NCBI GenBank assembly: GCA_903913215.1
Contig: CAIWKE010000016.1
Location: forward strand, 1 to 63,454
Direction of reading: 5' to 3'
Length of the DNA stretch: 63,454 nt
From: an uncultured Holophagaceae bacterium
Lineage (GTDB): Bacteria; Acidobacteriota; Holophagae; Holophagales; Holophagaceae
The notes below the pieces were generated by a model. The model searched no databases. It was not told where the DNA came from and saw nothing but the letters and a program-made list of their open reading frames with translations. Shown one piece after another: positions 8,280-17,800 of this stretch. Position numbers and translations under genes: made by a program. Position 1 is the first letter of the stretch; every line of letters begins with the position of its first letter.

Positions 8280-9229
8280 TGCATCCCGTCGAGATGATCT
8301 ACAACGTGTTGTGTCTGGCCGTGCCCTTTTCCGTGGCCATCCTCCTGGCGGCCCTGGGCGAGAACTTCAACCAGCGGGCGGGCATCTTCAACCTGGGCTG
8401 CGACGGCATCATGTGCGTGGGCGCCTTCCTGGGTTTCATGGTCCCCTACAGCATCAAGGCCGGGGCCCTGCTCCCCTATGGCAATGTCCTGGGTGTGCTG
8501 GCGGCCATGACCGGCGGGGCCCTCCTGGGCCTGCTCTTCGCCCTGGTGACCGTCACCTTCCGGGCCTCCCAGGGCATCGCGGGCATCGGCCTCCAGATGC
8601 TGGGCTGGGGCCTTTCGGGCACCCTGTTCCGGCACTTCGTGGGCGGCGTCACGGGTGTGGAGGGCATCCATGTCTACGCCATCCCCGGCCTCTCCCGCCT
8701 TCCCTTCCTGGGCGGCGTGCTCTTCAGCCACACGCCCCTGGCCTACCTCGCCTTCCTCATGGTGCCCATCAGCTGGTTCCTACTCTACAAAACCCCCTGG
8801 GGTCTCAAGGTGCGGGCCGTTGGCACGCACCCCAGGGCTGCCGACACCATGGGCATCAACGTAGACCTGACGCGCTACCAGGCCCTCATGCTGGGCGGCG
8901 CCATGGCGGGTATGGCAGGCTCGTACCTGGCCCTCTGCCAGGCCAAGATGTTCTCTGACGATCTGGTCGCGGGGCGGGGCTTCATCGCTGTGGCCCTGGT
9001 CTACTTCGGCCGCTGGAGCCCCCTGGGCATCATGGGCGGCGCCCTGCTCTTCAGCATCGCCCAGTCCTTCCAGCTCTCCATGCAGGTCTGGGGCATCAAG
9101 TTCCCCTACGAGTTCGCGGTGATGCTGCCCTATGTGCTGGTCATCGTGGTCCTGGCCCTGGCCCGCAAGGCCCGCCAGCTGGGCCCCACGGACCTCGGGA
9201 AGCCCTACAACCGTGAGATGCGATTTTAA
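8279..9229 (+). CDS. ABC transporter permease 2 (BPD_transp_2 family, nucleoside type)
   Basis: This 316-residue membrane protein is the partner of the preceding permease (NupQ/YufQ-like). The signature NQRAGIFNLGCDGIMCVGA lies near residues 29-47 and the cytoplasmic coupling loop RAVGTHPRAADTMGIN around 180-195. A GTG at 8276 in the same frame is possible, but the ATG at 8279 shares its A with the TGA of the upstream gene (TGATG), a common re-initiation arrangement, so I chose 8279. The gene ends the transporter block; an imperfect GC hairpin follows. Confidence 0.87.
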   Translation: MHPVEMIYNVLCLAVPFSVAILLAALGENFNQRAGIFNLGCDGIMCVGAFLGFMVPYSIKAGALLPYGNVLGVLAAMTGGALLGLLFALVTVTFRASQGIAGIGLQMLGWGLSGTLFRHFVGGVTGVEGIHVYAIPGLSRLPFLGGVLFSHTPLAYLAFLMVPISWFLLYKTPWGLKVRAVGTHPRAADTMGINVDLTRYQALMLGGAMAGMAGSYLALCQAKMFSDDLVAGRGFIAVALVYFGRWSPLGIMGGALLFSIAQSFQLSMQVWGIKFPYEFAVMLPYVLVIVVLALARKARQLGPTDLGKPYNREMRF

Positions 9230-9235
9230 CCATCC

Positions 9236-9263
9236 GGGGGTTCCGCGCTACGCGCACACCCCC
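9236..9263 (+). terminator. Imperfect GC-rich hairpin after the transporter genes
   Basis: GGGGGT (9236-9241) pairs with ACCCCC (9258-9263), with an inner CGCG/CGCG pair (9244-9247 and 9251-9254). It follows the permease stop by six bases. No T-run follows, so it may act as a weak terminator or message end. The remaining gap to 9341 contains two copies of CCACAGCCCATAG-like sequence in tandem (about 9300-9328). Confidence 0.4.
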
Positions 9264-9341
9264 CCACGCCCACTCGCGGCCAAGCCGCTCCTGGGCTGGC
9301 CACAGCCCATAGTCCACAGCCCATAGCACCCCCGAGGCCAT

Positions 9342-9713
9342 ATGCCATTCGCCACTGACACCCTCATCACCGCCCTCCGCAAGGCGTACCCCACTTCCCA
9401 CGTGCGCCTGCTGCCGGAGCCGGCCATGTTTCTGCGCAGCAACACCGGGCGCACCTACACCGCTGAGGGCATGCAGATCACCTCCAAGGAGGGTGCTATG
9501 GACTACGCCAAGGCCTACATGAACGGACTCACGGAGCGGACCAAGGCCACCGAGGGTTTCGAGCTGAACCCGGAACACCCCTGGATCATCGGCGTCTTTC
9601 CGGGCAGCGAGACCTCAGCCCCCCTGATCTTCATCTTCGGCAACATCATCCGCTACGGCACCGAGTCCTGGGTCGAGGTGGGCTTCCCCACCTACGAGCA
9701 GCTGCAGTTCTAA
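9342..9713 (+). CDS. Small conserved-looking protein of unknown function
   Basis: I do not recognise this 123-residue protein. It has no signal peptide or membrane segment, and its composition is normal for a soluble mixed alpha/beta protein. A hydrophobic strand PLIFIFGNIIRYG lies near residues 93-105, and there are conserved-looking charged positions (TSKEGAMDYAKAYM, WVEVGFPTYEQLQF). It follows the nucleoside transporter genes by 112 bases on the same strand, with a candidate terminator between, so co-transcription is uncertain. The frame is convincing because third-position GC is high and no overlapping frame gives a better protein. A role in purine metabolism is only suggested by position. 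Confidence 0.6.
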   Translation: MPFATDTLITALRKAYPTSHVRLLPEPAMFLRSNTGRTYTAEGMQITSKEGAMDYAKAYMNGLTERTKATEGFELNPEHPWIIGVFPGSETSAPLIFIFGNIIRYGTESWVEVGFPTYEQLQF

Positions 9714-9724
9714 GTGAAAAACGG

Positions 9725-9752
9725 ATCACCACCAAGGCACGAAGACACCAAG
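9725..9752. repeat. Intergenic iteration, type A (CACGAAG repeats)
   Basis: The sequence around CACCACCAAGGCACGAAGAC in the gap between two convergent genes resembles the outer arms of a larger element at 30577-30889 (ATCACCACGAAGG...). It looks like a partial, single-armed copy of a dispersed intergenic repeat; only about 28 bases are clear. Confidence 0.45.
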
Positions 9753-9763
9753 TCTTGACGGAC

Positions 9764-10246
9764 TCAGCGCTTCCAGAATTCCCGATGCAGGGCCGCGATC
9801 TCGGCTTCCACTTCGGGCACGGGGCCGATGACCTCGATCTGTTTCTGGCCCCGGGCAAAGAGCTCCCGGCAGGGCAGGTCCAGGGTGGGGTTTTCCGTGT
9901 GGCCACCGGTGAATGCCAGGAGTTGGCGCTCCTCCAGGCCATAGACCAGGCGCCCGATGTTGGCCCAGTACTGGGTGCCGGCACACATGGCGCAGGGCTC
10001 CACCGTGGTGTAGAGGGTGCAGTCCGCCAAGTAGGCTGGCGGGAAGTTCGTGTCGGCGTTGCGGCACAGCACGGCCTCCGCATGGTTCACAGTGTTCACG
10101 TTGCCCTGCTCCAGCAGCACCGTCTCATGATCGGGGCCCACGAGGATGGCGCCGAAGGGGTGGTGGCCGAAGCCCACAGCCCGCTGGGCCACGGCGTTGG
10201 CACGGCGCAGATGCCGGAGGACCTGGTCGGGGGTGGGCGCGGGCAT
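9764..10246 (-). CDS. Nucleoside/guanine deaminase, CMP/dCMP-deaminase fold
   Basis: This 160-residue zinc hydrolase of the cytidine-deaminase-like superfamily has both zinc motifs: NHAEAVLCR (histidine plus catalytic glutamate, about residues 54-62) and TVEPCAMCAGTQ (two zinc cysteines, about 81-92). The family of this length includes guanine deaminase (GuaD of Bacillus) and tRNA adenosine deaminase TadA. The context of purine uptake and oxidation genes favours guanine deaminase, converting guanine to xanthine that an XdhC-dependent hydroxylase would use, but the sequence alone does not exclude another base as substrate. The gene faces the purine operon and ends about 50 bases from it. Its start is 44 bases downstream of the RpiR regulator stop on the same strand, so the two may be co-transcribed. 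Confidence 0.82.
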   Translation of the reverse strand: MPAPTPDQVLRHLRRANAVAQRAVGFGHHPFGAILVGPDHETVLLEQGNVNTVNHAEAVLCRNADTNFPPAYLADCTLYTTVEPCAMCAGTQYWANIGRLVYGLEERQLLAFTGGHTENPTLDLPCRELFARGQKQIEVIGPVPEVEAEIAALHREFWKR

Positions 10247-10290
10247 GGGAACTCCAGGGGGCGTGACCCGTTGCCTGGGCCTGCCGAAAC

Positions 10291-11196
10291 TCAGGGTTTG
10301 CTGATGCGCCCCAGGCTGAAGGCCCCGGGCTGCATGGGCAGCCAGTGGTTCACGAAGAGGGGCTGGGCCACCTTGTCCGCGGCCTTGAGGCGCTTGAGCG
10401 TGCCCGAATGGTCCTGGGCGGCAATGACGATGGCGAAGGCGTGGGCCAGAGCGGCAAACGTGGTGATGCTGCAGCTGAAGAGCAGGTCCTCGCTGGGCAC
10501 CGGGATGAGGATGTCCGCGCAGGCTTTCAGGGGCGAGTCAGCCCGGTCTGAGAAGGCCAGCACGGGGATGCCGCTCTCCTTGGCGAAGATGGCGGAGTCC
10601 ACAGTCTCCCGGCTGTAAGGCGCGAAGCTGAGGGCCACCAGCAGGTCGCCGGAGTCCAGGTTGGCCACCTGGTTGGAGAAGTCAGAGGGGTTTGCCGCGA
10701 TGCAAGGCAGCCCCGCCTGCGTGAGGTAGAACCCAAGGATCATGCTCATGACATGGGAGACGCCCCGGCCCAGAATCACCCGGTGACGGGCCGCCATGAG
10801 CAGCTTGGAGGCAGCCTCCAGGGTGGGCAGGTCCACCATCTGGATCAGCCGATTGAGATTCTCGCCGTCCCGGCGCGCCACCTCGGCCAGCGTGCCGTAG
10901 ACGTCCGAAGGCGATTCCATCAGTTCCAGATCCGCATCACCGGAGCGGGCATGGCAGGCCTCACGCAGGGCGTCGCGGAACTCGCTGAAGCCCTTGTAGC
11001 CCAGGCGCTTCGCGAAGCGCACCACGGTGCCCACGCTGACTTCGGCCCGCTCCGCCATGGACTCGATGCCCCAGAGGGCGCCCAGCAGCGGATCGGACAT
11101 CAAGGCGTCCGCAATGCGTCGCATGGCTTCCGGAAGTTCCCGGTAAGCCTCCGCAAGGCGCATCTGGATCGGTTGGGAGTCGGCTTGAGTGGACAT
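10291..11196 (-). CDS. RpiR/MurR-family transcriptional regulator
   Basis: The 301-residue protein has an N-terminal HTH_6 domain (about residues 10-85, with SMAERAEVSVGTVVRFAKRL as the recognition helix region) and a C-terminal SIS domain (about 125-265, with HRVILGRGVSHVMSM and DLLVALSFAPYSRETVD) that normally binds a phosphosugar. The frame is open to a GTG at 11235, but the ATG at 11196 gives a family-like N-terminus. Because it precedes the deaminase gene and faces the purine transport operon it may regulate those genes; the SIS domain raises the alternative that it senses ribose or another sugar phosphate from nucleoside breakdown. No operator can be named. It is divergent from the chemoreceptor-like gene at 11362. 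Confidence 0.85.
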   Translation of the reverse strand: MSTQADSQPIQMRLAEAYRELPEAMRRIADALMSDPLLGALWGIESMAERAEVSVGTVVRFAKRLGYKGFSEFRDALREACHARSGDADLELMESPSDVYGTLAEVARRDGENLNRLIQMVDLPTLEAASKLLMAARHRVILGRGVSHVMSMILGFYLTQAGLPCIAANPSDFSNQVANLDSGDLLVALSFAPYSRETVDSAIFAKESGIPVLAFSDRADSPLKACADILIPVPSEDLLFSCSITTFAALAHAFAIVIAAQDHSGTLKRLKAADKVAQPLFVNHWLPMQPGAFSLGRISKP

Positions 11197-11361
11197 TTCT
11201 GTTAGTGAGCATACCACTTGGCAGGGAAGCAACACCGATTCAAGGTCTACAGGATTTCATCTAAATCGCACCTCCGACCGATCCAGGGGTTGAGGGAGCC
11301 CCTGGGGAGATGCCGCACGGCCGCCTGCCCACCACCCTTGTCGCGTTCTTGTTGAGGCCCC

Positions 11362-12897
11362 ATGAATCTGCTGAAACACATCTCCATCCGCATCCGACTC
11401 CTGGTCATCATCGCGGGCTCCGCCCTGGCCCTGGTCTGCCTGGGTCTCTTCTCGGCCCACTACCTGAAGGAGATGGATGGGGTGTACGGCCGGGAAGCCC
11501 GGTTGAACTCGGCTCTGGAAATCGGGGCCGCAATCTCCGCCCTCCACGCCGACCTGCAGGCTCTGCCCCAGGGCGGCTCCCGGGTGGCCAGTTTGGAGCG
11601 GAACGGAAAAGACATCAAAATCAACTTGGAAGCCCTGGACCACAGCGAGGGCGGCGGCTCCCCAGAACTGAAGGCTGAGGTGGAGGCCTACCTGGCCCAG
11701 GCCCTCCAGCAAACCGATGCCGCGCTTCTGAACCCACGCTTCGCCGCCATCCAGGCGGCCCTGAACCGCTTCCGCGAATCCAAAGACTCCACCGGCGACG
11801 GCAGCCGCAAGATCCTCCAGGAGGCCACCTCCTTCAACACCTACCTCACGGCCTTCCTCATTCTCTGCGGCGCCGGCGTGGGCGCCATCATCGGATTCAG
11901 CATCGATTCCTCCCTCAGCAAGATCATGGGCCGCGTCCACGATTTGGCTGAGGGCGAGGGGGATCTCACTCAACGCATCGACCTGGCGGGCAGCGACGAA
12001 CTGGCCCGGGCGGCGGGCTACATCAACCTGTTCATCGAGAAGGCCCACGTCACCGTGTCCCATTCGGTCCACACAGCCAACGAGACGGCCCAGTCCAGCC
12101 GGGAGCTGGCGGGCATCTCCCGGGACCTGGCCGGGAATGTCTCCAGCCAGTACAGCCTGGCGGAAAAAAGCAGCGGCCTCATGAAGGACGTGGCCGGCAA
12201 CCTGGATGTCACCGAGGAGATGTCCATCAGCACGGCTGAGGCCTTGGAATCCACGGAGGCCCTGCTCAAGGGCTTTGTGGCCACCCTGAACCAGGTGGGC
12301 ACCATCGTCATCCACGAAGGTGAGATGCAGGCCGGTATGGCCACGCGCATGGAAGCCCTGAGCCGGGACGCCATGGGCATCAGCGAGGTGCTGGGCATGC
12401 TGGCCGATATCGCCAATCAGACCAACCTCCTGGCCCTCAACGCCTCCATCGAGGCCGCCCATGCCGGCGAATCGGGCAAGGGCTTCGCTGTGGTGGCGGA
12501 TGAGATCCGCCAGTTGGCCACCCGCACCCAGAACTCCCTGGATGCCATCGAAATCAATGTGAACGCCGTGGTCTCCGGGGTCGAGGCCGTCTATGCCGAG
12601 ACCGCTCGGGCTTCGGAGCAGATGCTCGTCGTGTCGGGCCAGACCCGCGATCTCCTGCAAGACGCCGATGCCACCGGCACGCGCCTGCGGGCCTCCCTGG
12701 ACACCTCCTCAGACCTGGTGAAGAAGACCACGTACATCGCCACCCGCACCAAGGAACTCATGGACATCATGAATGAACTGGTGGAGCTCTCCCACAAGAA
12801 CAAGGATTCCGCAGAAGGCGTGGACAGCGTCTCCGCCAATCTGGCCCTGAAGGCTGACGACCTCAGTGAAACCCTGAACCACTTCAAAGTGGACTAG
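11362..12897 (+). CDS. Methyl-accepting chemotaxis-like transducer
   Basis: This 511-residue membrane transducer has a first membrane helix at about residues 12-32, a periplasmic helical region of roughly 120 residues, a second helix around 155-178, a HAMP-like segment with [16 protein letters not shown] (about 193-208), and a cytoplasmic coiled-coil signalling region. The hairpin tip is clear: [20 protein letters not shown] at about 350-369, then [15 protein letters not shown]. It therefore belongs to the MCP signal superfamily. It sits three bases before a receiver/PP2C/ATPase gene and a STAS gene rather than next to cheA or cheW, so it may feed a partner-switching output instead of the flagellar motor; that is inference. 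It is divergent from the RpiR gene. A GAGG just upstream of the ATG is a modest ribosome binding site. Confidence 0.85.
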   Translation: MNLLKHISIRIRLLVIIAGSALALVCLGLFSAHYLKEMDGVYGREARLNSALEIGAAISALHADLQALPQGGSRVASLERNGKDIKINLEALDHSEGGGSPELKAEVEAYLAQALQQTDAALLNPRFAAIQAALNRFRESKDSTGDGSRKILQEATSFNTYLTAFLILCGAGVGAIIGFSIDSSLSKIMGRVHDLAEGEGDLTQRIDLAGSDELARAAGYINLFIEKAHVTVSHSVHTANETAQSSRELAGISRDLAGNVSSQYSLAEKSSGLMKDVAGNLDVTEEMSISTAEALESTEALLKGFVATLNQVGTIVIHEGEMQAGMATRMEALSRDAMGISEVLGMLADIANQTNLLALNASIEAAHAGESGKGFAVVADEIRQLATRTQNSLDAIEINVNAVVSGVEAVYAETARASEQMLVVSGQTRDLLQDADATGTRLRASLDTSSDLVKKTTYIATRTKELMDIMNELVELSHKNKDSAEGVDSVSANLALKADDLSETLNHFKVD

Positions 12898-12900
12898 CCC

Positions 12901-14607
12901 ATGGCCTCCCAGCAACTCCCCCCTGAGCCCTTCTCTCGCCAGCTGCGGCTGTTGCTGGTGGAGGACGATCCCATCAGCTGCCGCCTGCTCCAGGCCCGTC
13001 TGGCCGGGGATTTCGCCGAGATCCTGGTGGCCGAGGATGGCGTGGCGGGACTGGAGCTCTTCCTAAAGGAAAGGCCCGACCTGGTGGTCACCGACTACCT
13101 GATGCCCGTGATGAACGGAATCAGCATGGTGGAGGAGTTCCGAAGCCGGAACATCCAGGTGCCTGTAATTCTCGTCACCGCCTCCATGGACACGGATCTG
13201 CTGGTAAAAGCCATCGACCTGGGCATTTCGTCCTTCCTGCACAAGCCCGTGACGGCCAAGAACCTGGCCCGCTCCATCGCCCTGGTGACAGGCCTCATCG
13301 AGCACGCCCACCTGCAGCGAAAAACTGTTGAGCAGGAACTGGCCCTCCTGCACTTCAAGGAGAAGTATCACGAGTCCCAACAGGAGCAGGCCTTCCGAAA
13401 GGAACTGAACATCCTGGAGAACGATCTCTACCTGCGGGACTGGCAGGGTCCGCAGGGCTCTCAATGGGTGGCCCAGGCCCTCTACATGCCCCACGACATC
13501 ATGTGCGGGGACAGCTACTCCCTGCGCCGCCTCCCTGACGGCGGCCTCCTGATCTACCTCGGGGATGCCATGGGCAAGGGCCTTGCTTCTTCCCTCACGT
13601 CCATGCTGGCGGTCTACCTCTTCAACCTGAAGGTGGACGCCCTACCCCCGGGCCACATCCTGCACTTCAGCACGTTCCTGGAGCAGTACACCCGCCTGAT
13701 CCAGAAGCGCCTGCTCGACGACGAGATCTTCTCCTTCTCGCTCTTCCACCTGGACGCGCAGAGCCCGGTGCTGGAAGCCGCCACCTTCGGCATGCCACCT
13801 ATCCTGCTCAAGGACGGCCAGGGCCTGGTGGCCTCCCTGTCCTGCAACAACCCGCCGCTCTCCACCTATCAGGAAGCCCTTCGCTGCGACTGCTATCCCT
13901 TGGACGGCATCCGTCAACTGCTCCTCTACTCCGATGGCCTCAACGAAGCCTTCCTCCAGGACGACTCCATGTACCGGGATCACCTGGACAGCGACTTCGC
14001 CGCGAGTCCCTGTGCGGACCAGCTCTGGAAGAAGTTCCGGGCCGTGGTGGAAACGCCGGAGGACGACCTCACCCTGCTCTTCCTTTCCCGGGTGGACCTG
14101 CCTGCGCTGCGCGAGGATAGCCGCTCCATCCCCAGCCGCCTGCGGGCAGTGGAAGCCGCCTGTGAGGACCTGGAGGCGCTCCTCGACATCTGGGGAACTC
14201 CAGACGATGCTCTGCGTAGCGGCTTCATCATGGCCCTCCGCGAAGCCACCCTGAACGCCTACGAACACGGCTCGCTCGCCATCAACGAGCAGGAGAAGCG
14301 GCGGCTCCTGGAGGGTAGCGACTACATGGAGTGGCTGGCCCAGAGGGAGAGCGCCCTGGACTCCACGATCGCCATCCACCTGTGCCAGGGTGAGTCCGAG
14401 GGCCATCCCTGGCTGCGGGCCCGGGTGCGGGATCCGGGCCAGGGCTTTAGGCCCCGCAAGCCCAATCCAGGCGGATCAGAGTTTGCCAGCCTGAACGGCC
14501 GCGGTCTCCGCCTCATGGAAAAGTATTCGGACACCCTCTATTTCAATGAACAGGGCAACGAAGTGTCTTTCATCAAGTTCTTGCCAAAGGAATCGCCATG
14601 CAGCTGA
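12901..14607 (+). CDS. Fused receiver / PP2C phosphatase / anti-sigma-type ATPase protein
   Basis: Three signalling domains occur in one 568-residue chain. Residues 16-130 are a receiver (LLVEDDPIS, phospho-acceptor Asp65 in VVTDYLMPVMNG, lysine in LHKPVTA). A linker helix (about 140-180) leads to a SpoIIE/RsbU-type PP2C domain (about 190-395; GDSYSLRRL, YLGDAMGKGLASS, LLLYSDGLNEAF). The C-terminal part (about 420-565) is a GHKL ATPase of the RsbW/SpoIIAB kind (ALREATLNAYEHG as N-box, RDPGQGF, GRGLRLMEKYSD). The protein thus combines the phosphatase and kinase arms of partner switching under receiver control, and the STAS protein encoded next, overlapping by ten bases, is its likely substrate. 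Upstream lies an MCP-like transducer. Such fusions occur in several phyla; the final target here is unknown. Confidence 0.87.
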   Translation: MASQQLPPEPFSRQLRLLLVEDDPISCRLLQARLAGDFAEILVAEDGVAGLELFLKERPDLVVTDYLMPVMNGISMVEEFRSRNIQVPVILVTASMDTDLLVKAIDLGISSFLHKPVTAKNLARSIALVTGLIEHAHLQRKTVEQELALLHFKEKYHESQQEQAFRKELNILENDLYLRDWQGPQGSQWVAQALYMPHDIMCGDSYSLRRLPDGGLLIYLGDAMGKGLASSLTSMLAVYLFNLKVDALPPGHILHFSTFLEQYTRLIQKRLLDDEIFSFSLFHLDAQSPVLEAATFGMPPILLKDGQGLVASLSCNNPPLSTYQEALRCDCYPLDGIRQLLLYSDGLNEAFLQDDSMYRDHLDSDFAASPCADQLWKKFRAVVETPEDDLTLLFLSRVDLPALREDSRSIPSRLRAVEAACEDLEALLDIWGTPDDALRSGFIMALREATLNAYEHGSLAINEQEKRRLLEGSDYMEWLAQRESALDSTIAIHLCQGESEGHPWLRARVRDPGQGFRPRKPNPGGSEFASLNGRGLRLMEKYSDTLYFNEQGNEVSFIKFLPKESPCS

Positions 14608-14897
14608 CCGGCACCGGGGAACACGAGCTCACTATTCAGGGGAACATCAAGACTGTTGATGACTACATGGAGATCCGCGAAGCCGCCACCAGCCTGCTGG
14701 CCAGCGGCGCCCGCACCCTTCATTTCCGCATCGAGGACTCCTTCTCCATGCCCTCGGCGGTGATCGGCTTCCTGGTGAAGCTGGTGAACCGGGACAAGAT
14801 CCAGGTCTCCATGGACATTCGGGATCAGCGCCTCTTCGAGCTGCTGCAGGAGCTCAGCCTGACCGGACTCTTCAAGGCCCGCTATATTCCTGGTTGA
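14598..14897 (+). CDS. STAS-domain anti-sigma-factor antagonist-like protein
   Basis: This single-domain 99-residue STAS protein resembles SpoIIAA/RsbV. Its start lies inside the end of the receiver/PP2C/ATPase gene and its TGA overlaps the TTG start of the large NRPS gene, so it is coupled on both sides. The segment EDSFSMPSAVIGFLVKLV (about residues 45-62) aligns with the region where SpoIIAA carries its phosphorylated serine (MDSSG). Here the pair reads Ser-Ala, so the phospho-site may be shifted or altered. It should be the phosphorylation switch controlled by the preceding protein. No cognate sigma factor is encoded nearby, so its partner may be a non-sigma protein. Confidence 0.8.
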   Translation: MQLTGTGEHELTIQGNIKTVDDYMEIREAATSLLASGARTLHFRIEDSFSMPSAVIGFLVKLVNRDKIQVSMDIRDQRLFELLQELSLTGLFKARYIPG

Positions 14898-17800
14898 GCC
14901 TCAGGCAGAGCCGGGGCCATTCACGAAAGCCCCCCGTGCCCCAGGACTCCAGCCCGCAGCCCCTCCACACCTGCTTCGAAGCCGCCGCCCGCCGCTGGCC
15001 TGAGGCCGTGGCTGTGGATGTTCCCCCTGGGCCGGACCGTCCCCTGCGCCGCACAACCACCTACGCCGAACTGGAGGCCATGGCCCACGGTATGGCCAGT
15101 ATTCTGCGCCCCCGTATGGGCCCGGACGCCATCGTGGCCATCCACTTGGGACGGGACACGGAGCACCTCTATGCCGCCCAGCTGGCGGTGCTCCAGGCGG
15201 GCGGGGCCTACACCTGCATCGAGACCAGCTTCCCCGACGAGCAGGTCCTGGCCATCCTCTCGGATGCCGAGCCCGTGGCCATCCTCACTGACACCGACGG
15301 TGCAACCCGACTGACTCGGCTTTACCCCGGAAGTCCGGTGCTGGAGGTCAGGGCCCTCTTGGCACAGACCACAGACCTGGAGCCGCTGCCCCCAGCCCCC
15401 TGGCTGAGCGGCGACAGCCTCGCCTACCTGATCTACACCTCGGGCACCACCGGCCGCCCCAAGGGCGTGATGATCCAGCACGCGGGAATCGTTGGCCTCG
15501 TGGCCGGGGACCTTCCGGAGTTCGGCCTGGGTCCCGGTGACCGCGTGGGCCAGGGCTCTTCCGCCGCCTATGACTCCTCCGTGGAAGAGGCCTGGCTGGC
15601 CCTGGCCGCTGGGGCCACAGTGGTGGTCCTGGACGACGCCACCGCGCGTCTGGGCCCGGACCTCATCCCGTGGTTGCGCTCCGAGCGGCTGACCGTCTTC
15701 TGCCCGCCCCCAACTCTGCTGCGGGCCACGGGCTGTGAGCGACCGGATCTGGAGTTGCCGGACCTGAAGCTGCTCTACGTGGGCGGCGAGGCCCTGCCCC
15801 AGGATCTGGCCGATCGCTGGGCCCGGGGTCGCCGGATGGTGAACGGCTACGGTCCCACGGAATGTTCCGTCACCTGCCTGCGGGCCGAGGTCCGGCCCGG
15901 CCATCCCATCACCATCGGCGCGGCCATCCCCGGGATGCAGGCCTGGGTTCTGGACGCAGACCTGAACGAAGTACCGCACGGCCAGCCCGGCGAGCTGTGC
16001 ATGGGCGGGCCCGGCCTGGCCCGCGGCTACCGGCACCAGCCTGAGGTCACGGCCCAGAAATTTCCTCTGCATCCAGCCTTTGGCCGCCTCTACCGCACCG
16101 GAGACCTGGTCCACCGGGCCCCGGACGGGGCCCACCATTACCACGGCCGCATCGACGCCCAGGTGAAGTTGCGAGGCTACCGCATCGAACTGGAGGCCAT
16201 CGAGACCCGCCTGGTGGAACACCCCGGCATCCGCGCAGCCGCCTGCACCGTCCAGGGCGAAGGCAGCCGCCAGGCCCTGGTGGCCTTCGTGATGGCAGAG
16301 GCGACAGCTGATGTGCCGGACGCCGAGGCGCTCAAGGCCTGGGTCCGTCGCAGCCTGCCTTCATACATGGTGCCCACTCACGTAGGCCATCTGGACAGCC
16401 TGCCCACCACCGTGGGTGGCAAGCTGGACCGCCGCCATCTGCCCCTCCTCAGCGCCGAACAGGATCCACTGGGGCCCGGCGATCCCCCCCGCAATCCCAT
16501 GGAGACGGCCATTGCCAGCGCCTTCCAGGCGGTGCTGCGCCTGCAGGGGCTGGCGCCCATCCACGCAGACTTCTTCAATGACCTTGGCGGGGACAGCCTG
16601 GGGGCCGCCATGGCGATCTCCCTCCTACGAGAGGCTCCGGAGACTGCGGGCCTCACGGTACGTGAGATCTATGAAGCCCCCACCGTGGCCCTGCTGGCCC
16701 TGCGGGTGCAGCCGCTCGCCGCCCACCCGCACATGGCCCCGCGTCCCGACACCCCCGGCAAGCCACCCCGCTCCTCCACCCTGGTCCAGACTCTGACCCT
16801 GCTGGGGGCCCTGGGCCTCGGCGCGCCCTTGGTCTACCTGACCACCTTCGAGGGGCTGCCGTTCCTGCTGCACCACCTGGGCCTCGTGCCCCTGGTCCTG
16901 CTGGCGCCCCTGCTTTCGGCTCTGGCCCTGAGCCTCTACACCCTGGGAGCCGTGGCCTTTGCCGTGTCGGCCAAGCGCCTGCTCATCGGTCGCTACGAGC
17001 CCCTGCGGGCGCCAGTCTGGGGCAGCTTCTTCATCCGCAACTGGCTGGTACAGCGGGCCGTGCGGCTGGTGCCCTGGACGCTGCTGGCGGGCACCGAGGC
17101 CCAAGCCCAGGTGCTGCGGGCCTTGGGCGCGCGCATCGGCCAGCGGGTCCACCTCCACCGGGGCGTGAACCTGTTGCAGGGGGGCTGGGACCTGCTGGAC
17201 ATCGGCGATGAGGCCAGCCTGGGTCAGGACGTCTCGCTGCATCTGGTGGACCTGGAGGTGGGCCAGGTGGTCGTGGCGCCCATCCGCATCGGTGCCGGGG
17301 CCCTGCTGGAAGTCCGGGCGGGCCTGGATGGCGACACGGTGGTGGGCGAGGGGGCCCAACTCACGGCCCTCTCCTCCCTCCATCGCGGCGCCGAGATTCC
17401 CCCGGGCCAGTGCTGGCATGGCATCCCCGCCGCAGCGCAGGGCCCGGCCCTGGAGGCCCCGCCCCTGCCCCAGGAAGGGCAGCTGAGCCCCTTCAGCTTT
17501 GGATGGCGCCTGATCCTGGCCCGCCTGGCCCTGGGTACCCTGCTGGCCCTGCCCGCGGACCTGCTCTTCCTGGGCCTGGCCCTGGCCCAGGGCTGGCAGC
17601 GGAATTGGGAGCAGGCATACTCAGGCCTCGCCCTGGCCGAGACCTGCCTGGCCCTGGTGCTCGGCATCCCCCTCACCTTGGCCCTGCAGGCCCTGGCCCT
17701 GCGGGCCCTGGGGCCCGCGCGCCCCGGTGTCCTGGGTCGCTGGAGCAACGCCTACCTGCGGGTCTGGCTGAAGACGGGCCAAGTGGACGCCGCCGGGGAG

